10,321 nucleotides of DNA from positions 1-10,321 of the forward strand of contig CANNEJ010000031.1 of NCBI GenBank assembly GCA_947503585.1, written 5' to 3'. Positions 7,818 through 10,321 of this stretch are shown piece after piece (the first letter of the stretch is position 1; each line of letters starts with the position of its first letter). Under the pieces are notes generated by a model. That model did no database searches, was not told the origin of the DNA, and saw only the letters and a program-made list of their open reading frames with translations. The stretch is from Anaerolineales bacterium (GTDB lineage Bacteria; Chloroflexota; Anaerolineae; Anaerolineales; UBA11657). Made by a program: the position numbers and the translations under genes.

Positions 7818-8276
7818 ATGGCAGGCCCGCAACTCAAGCCAAGCCGTAGCTTCGCGCTGTGGAACGCAGCCGCCCTGGCGCTAAGCGTTTTTTTGCTGGC
7901 GGGCTGCATCACTCTTGCAGGCGGCTGCGTTTTGATGCGCGGCACTATTTGCACTGATGGAAAGCTCGCAAACGCCAACCTGGCCGGCATCGACCTGCAC
8001 TGGGCTGACTTGGAAGGCAGCGATCTATCTGGCGCCGACCTGTCCGGCGCCGACCTTGAGGGAATTATTCTCGTCAACGCTAATTTGGTCGGTGCAAACC
8101 TGACCAATGCCAATTTGTTCTCCGCCGATCTGCGCTACGCCGACCTGACAAATGCAAAGCTTACCGGCGCGAATTTACGGGCGGCAGACTTGCAAAATGC
8201 AATTACAACCGGAGCCAATTTGCAGGACGCCAACTTGGAGCAAGCCATCATGCCAGACGGAAAAATGAATCCCTGA
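7818..8276 (+). CDS. Pentapeptide-repeat lipoprotein
   Basis: A 152-residue protein. Residues 1-30 form a lipoprotein signal: basic LKPSR, a hydrophobic stretch and the lipobox LLAGC, with lipidation expected at Cys30. After a short Cys/Gly-rich segment (CVLMRGTIC, 37-45), about 19 consecutive pentapeptides of type A(N/D)LxX occupy 51-145, with the central Leu at every fifth residue (for example SGADL-SGADL, VGANL). Such repeats fold into a right-handed quadrilateral beta-helix, here just under five coils. Some family members mimic DNA (Qnr, MfpA), but those are cytoplasmic. A lipid-anchored form outside the membrane is more likely a structural or binding module. It heads a three-gene plus-strand cassette with small spacing (19 bases to the next ATG). 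The function is unknown and the domain assignment is firm. Confidence 0.9.
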   Translation: MAGPQLKPSRSFALWNAAALALSVFLLAGCITLAGGCVLMRGTICTDGKLANANLAGIDLHWADLEGSDLSGADLSGADLEGIILVNANLVGANLTNANLFSADLRYADLTNAKLTGANLRAADLQNAITTGANLQDANLEQAIMPDGKMNP

Positions 8277-8295
8277 GCACGATTAGGTTTTGACT

Positions 8296-8502
8296 ATGTA
8301 TGAATTTTCTAAACACGCGATCCGGCTTTCGTGCCAGAAGTGCGCCGCAACATTTTCAGTGGAACGCCCGCTGGACCGGTACCGCCCGACAATTACAGTG
8401 CTTGATAGCGGACGGATGCAGGTATGCAACACCGCGGACGCATATGTGTGCCTAAGGTGTTTGGCCAAGCAACAGCCCGCTGTTGTGCACAAAGATTCCT
8501 AA
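8296..8502 (+). CDS. Small double-CxxC (zinc-knuckle-like) protein
   Basis: A 68-residue protein starting MYEFSKHAIRLSCQKC. Two CxxC pairs, Cys13/Cys16 and Cys52/Cys55 (VCLRC), could bind one zinc ion as in zinc-ribbon folds. Cys44 is a fifth cysteine. Between them is a basic, beta-prone segment (residues 24-43). There is no signal peptide, so the protein should be cytoplasmic, in contrast to the lipoproteins on either side. I chose ATG 8296 because AGG at 8285-8287 is 8 bases upstream; a TTG at 8290 is less likely. It follows the pentapeptide gene by 19 bases and stops 10 bases before the preferred start of the next gene, consistent with one operon. No family is recognised. It could be a regulatory or nucleic-acid-binding protein, but that is inference. 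Confidence 0.65.
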   Translation: MYEFSKHAIRLSCQKCAATFSVERPLDRYRPTITVLDSGRMQVCNTADAYVCLRCLAKQQPAVVHKDS

Positions 8503-8512
8503 GGCGCCGGCC

Positions 8513-9148
8513 GTGTGGCGCGGCGCAATTATTGGCCCCAAGCGGGCGCTAATTTCGGTGCTGCTGGCCGGTGCTTTGGTAACAGCTTGTGCAGCGAACG
8601 AACTTCCGCTGGCGGAGCAAAGCGCGCAGGCGGAAGCGGGTGCGGCAACCGCTAATGCCGCGACTTTGGTGGCGCGGGGCACAAGCACGCCCTCGCCCAC
8701 CCCGCTGGCAACCGCCCTCGTCATTACGGCAACTCCCATGCCACAGCCGGTGGATAACCAGACAGCCGCAGAGTACTTAGAGTTCGCTGCGGAGATTCAC
8801 AAGCGCCAGGCCGACTGGATTAAATCAACATCCGAGAGTCGCGCCCGGCTTGCAAAAGATGCCAAGTTATTGACACAGGACAGCAGCTGGTCCACCGCCT
8901 ACGCTACGCTATTGGACGAGGGCTTTGCAATTGCGGCTGCCATTGACAGCGCCGGCGTGCCAAAGGCCTGCCGCGCATACCACGCGCAACTGCAGGTGCA
9001 GGCCAAGCACCTGCGCCTGGGTGCGGATCGCCTGCTGACTTTTGTGGCGACCATGCAAGAGTTCAACAACGGCGAAGCAGACGAACTGCTCGACACGGCC
9101 GTAAAAACTTCCGGCGCATTGCAGGCTGACCAACTCGCCTGCAAGTAG
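8513..9148 (+). CDS. Lipoprotein of unknown function
   Basis: A 211-residue protein with an N-terminal RGAIIGPKRALISVLLAG hydrophobic signal and lipobox LVTAC (lipidation at Cys26). A low-complexity Ala/Thr/Pro region (about 30-80, including TSTPSPTP) acts as a tether. It leads to a helical C-terminal domain (84-211) with many charged residues and two cysteines (Cys153, Cys210) that may pair. I recognise no family; periplasmic or surface four-helix-bundle proteins have similar composition. I chose GTG 8513 because AAGG (8501-8504) is 8 bases away and the signal peptide begins at once; TTG 8483 would extend it by 10 residues and overlap the preceding gene by 20 bases. It is the last gene of the cassette, followed by the terminator at 9165-9192. 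Confidence 0.82.
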   Translation: MWRGAIIGPKRALISVLLAGALVTACAANELPLAEQSAQAEAGAATANAATLVARGTSTPSPTPLATALVITATPMPQPVDNQTAAEYLEFAAEIHKRQADWIKSTSESRARLAKDAKLLTQDSSWSTAYATLLDEGFAIAAAIDSAGVPKACRAYHAQLQVQAKHLRLGADRLLTFVATMQEFNNGEADELLDTAVKTSGALQADQLACK

Positions 9149-9164
9149 GTACTCGCTGAATCAA

Positions 9165-9192
9165 AAGAGCCCGCCTTTTCCGGCGGGCTCTT
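9165..9192. terminator. Bidirectional intrinsic terminator
   Basis: An 11-base perfect stem, AAGAGCCCGCC (9165-9175) with GGCGGGCTCTT (9182-9192), surrounds the loop TTTTCC. Downstream on the plus strand comes AGTTTTTA, and on the minus strand the stem runs into TTTTGATT. It can end both the 7818-9148 cassette and the opposing 9221-9424 gene. Confidence 0.88.
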
Positions 9193-9220
9193 AGTTTTTA
9201 GCCGCACGCGCGTGCAGCAA

Positions 9221-9424
9221 CTAGGCGTAGAGATTTATCTTGCCGAGCAGGTTTTCCGGCGGCGCGGAAGGCAAATTGCCCATAACACTGCGGGCTACCG
9301 ACCGTGAATCGGTGAGCACCTGGCTCATGGATGCAATCACTGCGGCTTGATCGACCTTCTGGTCTGTCACCGCTCCTGTGCCGAGTGATGCCGGCGCGGG
9401 GCTTGCTGCGACATTTATACTCAT
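9221..9424 (-). CDS. 67-residue orphan small protein
   Basis: The product starts MSINVAASPAPASLGTGAV, continues with a probable amphipathic helix (about 20-49, VDQAAVIASMSQVLTDSRSV) and ends with PSAPPENLLGKINLYA. There is no cysteine, signal peptide or membrane segment. A near-perfect Shine-Dalgarno, AGGAGG (9437-9432 on the minus strand), lies 7 bases before ATG 9424, and a bidirectional terminator follows the stop. I recognise no family. The layout of a helical N-terminal part and a short Pro-rich tail, with no enzyme beside it, could suit a small structural or signalling peptide. A peptide precursor is possible but no modifying gene is visible. It lies 156 bases downstream of the partial membrane protein on the same strand, so co-transcription is possible. 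Confidence 0.7.
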   Translation of the reverse strand: MSINVAASPAPASLGTGAVTDQKVDQAAVIASMSQVLTDSRSVARSVMGNLPSAPPENLLGKINLYA

Positions 9425-9425
9425 G

Positions 9426-9497
9426 GCTTACCTCCTAACTCCCTATCGCAAAACTTCATCATTTCCAACTGCGTAGTTTATCGGCAGGCAGGTAAGC
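9426..9497 (-). promoter_or_regulatory. Leader with segment complementary to the Shine-Dalgarno of the 67-residue gene
   Basis: Minus-strand RNA: GCTTACCT (9497-9490) is perfectly complementary to AGGTAAGC (9433-9426), which includes the 3' half of the AGGAGG site and ends one base before the ATG. The 8 pairs enclose 56 bases, in which CGCA and TGCG can form an inner stem. Such pairing would lower translation and suggests a translational switch. It matches no riboswitch class I know. Confidence 0.4.
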
Positions 9498-9505
9498 AAA
9501 CTTTA

Positions 9506-9529
9506 GGGAAATTGGGGTGAAGATTTCCC
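9506..9529. repeat. Inverted repeat in the leader of the 67-residue gene
   Basis: GGGAAAT (9506-9512) and ATTTCCC (9523-9529) form a 7-base stem around a 10-base loop. It lies just upstream, in transcript order, of the anti-Shine-Dalgarno segment. No T-run follows, so it is more likely leader structure or an operator than a terminator. Confidence 0.4.
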
Positions 9530-9580
9530 GTGATTTCAGGCCCCAAAAACCGTGGCGGCCTTAAATACGAAATGAAACAG

Positions 9581-10321
9581 TTATCTGGAGAGAATTTTAC
9601 CGATCAGTTGAAAAATTCGATCCTGTAATAAGCCCAACAAAAAGGCGGCGCTATTGGTTGCCAAAACTACCGGGGAATTCCAGCCGGGAACTTCGGGGAA
9701 GGCCTGCAAAACCGCCAAATAGAGCAGTGGAGCAATGCACCCAAATATGCCGCCCACCCCGGGTTTTGTTAAATACCGAAAGAGCGGGTGCCGGTCAAAA
9801 TCACGGCGGCGGGCGGTGTACACCCAAACACCGTAAATTGTAGCCAGTGTGCCGCCAAGGCTGCCCAGCAGCGCGGAGCGCAATATTTCAAGCAGCGGCA
9901 ACTGCAGCAGTGTGAGATCTGCCGGAACTGTGCGCTGGGCCGCCTGCCACAACCATGCCAGCGCACCCAGCCAAAGAACCGCAAAACTCAGAATCGGCAA
10001 GCCGCGCGTGAGCACCCAACGCAACAGGCGCCGCCCCTGCGCCCGGCGCAGCTCCACATCAGCTTCACTTTCGGCAGCCTTCCGGGCGCTGGCGGGACTT
10101 GGCGCAACTTGCTGGCGCGCAGCAGTTGGCTGATGGGTTGCGGCCGGTTGTGGCGCAACCGCCAAACCGGGCTGGCTCGCGTGCTGTTCCAAGTTGCGGA
10201 TTGCAACCCACAGTTGCTCTAAATCTTCCGGTGCCGTTGAAACCCCCGCCGGCCCGGCTGGCATGGGTGCAGCGCCGGAAGTTGGCGCCGCTGCCACCGA
10301 GAACGGATTGGCCAGGTCCGG
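9581..10321 (-). CDS. Membrane protein of unknown function, 5' end beyond the window
   Basis: The frame is open from the right edge to TAA 9581-9583 (246 codons); the visible part begins PDLANPFSVAAAP. A GTG at 10297 is probably internal, because the frame continues in coding style to the edge. The first ~85 visible residues are Ala/Pro/Gln-rich and low in complexity, apart from a short helix (EDLEQLWVAIRNLEQH). After a basic stretch (LRRAQGRRLLRWVLTRG) come hydrophobic segments LPILSFAVLWLGALAWLW, a long Leu/Gly-rich one ending TLATIYGVWVYTA, GIFGCIAPLLYLAVLQA, and VVLATNSAAFLLGLLQ. The C-terminus is amphipathic (DRIFQLIGKILSR). This suggests a cytoplasmic disordered region followed by three or four membrane helices. 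No family is recognised. The disordered N-terminus could recruit partners. A real gene, with unknown role. Confidence 0.75.
   Translation of the reverse strand, partial: PDLANPFSVAAAPTSGAAPMPAGPAGVSTAPEDLEQLWVAIRNLEQHASQPGLAVAPQPAATHQPTAARQQVAPSPASARKAAESEADVELRRAQGRRLLRWVLTRGLPILSFAVLWLGALAWLWQAAQRTVPADLTLLQLPLLEILRSALLGSLGGTLATIYGVWVYTARRRDFDRHPLFRYLTKPGVGGIFGCIAPLLYLAVLQAFPEVPGWNSPVVLATNSAAFLLGLLQDRIFQLIGKILSR

Noticed and set aside
7971..8255. Short tandem 15-base repeats read as a CRISPR or satellite array
   Set aside because: They are the in-frame coding consequence of pentapeptide repeats, with no spacers and with codon-level divergence.
9541..9565. AGGCC/GGCCT hairpin as a terminator of the 9581-10321 gene
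   Set aside because: The stem is only 5-6 pairs with a long loop and no T-run on the minus strand.
10295..10297. GTG at 10297 as true start of the right-edge membrane protein
   Set aside because: The frame stays open and coding-like to the window edge (PDLANPFS), with no Shine-Dalgarno at the GTG. The real start is probably outside.

Overview
The window is G+C-rich bacterial chromosome (about 60% by eye) with no sign of phage, transposons, CRISPR, tRNA or rRNA. The best guess at origin is a member of the Chloroflexota (Anaerolineae-like). The reasons are the overall character of the GyrB, the multi-LysM secreted protein with a glycosidase-like tail, the polytopic protein beginning with a 'PPLGVIDSL' motif, and several genes whose -10 box lies 6-8 bases before the start codon (leaderless mRNAs). 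This assignment is inference from memory of such genomes, not a database result.

Left part (1-4505). A MurA gene runs leftwards off the window edge (1-954, minus). It carries aspartate in place of the fosfomycin-target cysteine and has a recognisable -35/-10 promoter. Divergent from it is a six-helix membrane protein of unknown function (1074-2102), then a palindrome-rich gap, then a complete gyrB (2214-4124). A small beta-rich protein of unknown function (4152-4505, minus) converges on gyrB.

Middle part (4506-7456). A 101-base divergent region leads into a secreted protein (4607-6499) with a signal peptide, four LysM repeats and a C-terminal clan GH-A-like glycosidase domain. It ends at a strong intrinsic terminator. 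A TerC-family membrane protein, probably a metal exporter, follows. Its 5' leader holds a -10 box and a 38-codon cysteine-rich upstream ORF that overlaps the terC start.

Right part (7457-10321). A 361-base stretch contains only a doubtful 65-codon minus-strand ORF with a good ribosome binding site. It is followed by a compact plus-strand cassette: a pentapeptide-repeat lipoprotein, a small double-CxxC protein, and a second lipoprotein. The cassette ends in a bidirectional terminator. On the minus strand are a 67-residue orphan protein, whose Shine-Dalgarno can pair with an upstream complementary segment, and a partial membrane protein that enters from the right edge.

Cell-envelope functions dominate: peptidoglycan synthesis, LysM wall binding, two lipoproteins and three membrane proteins. 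The most rewarding items are the Asp-type MurA, the leaderless-promoter pattern, the terC leader, the lipoprotein/zinc-knuckle cassette and the orphan gene with the sequestered ribosome binding site. No complete novel defence or mobile system is visible.
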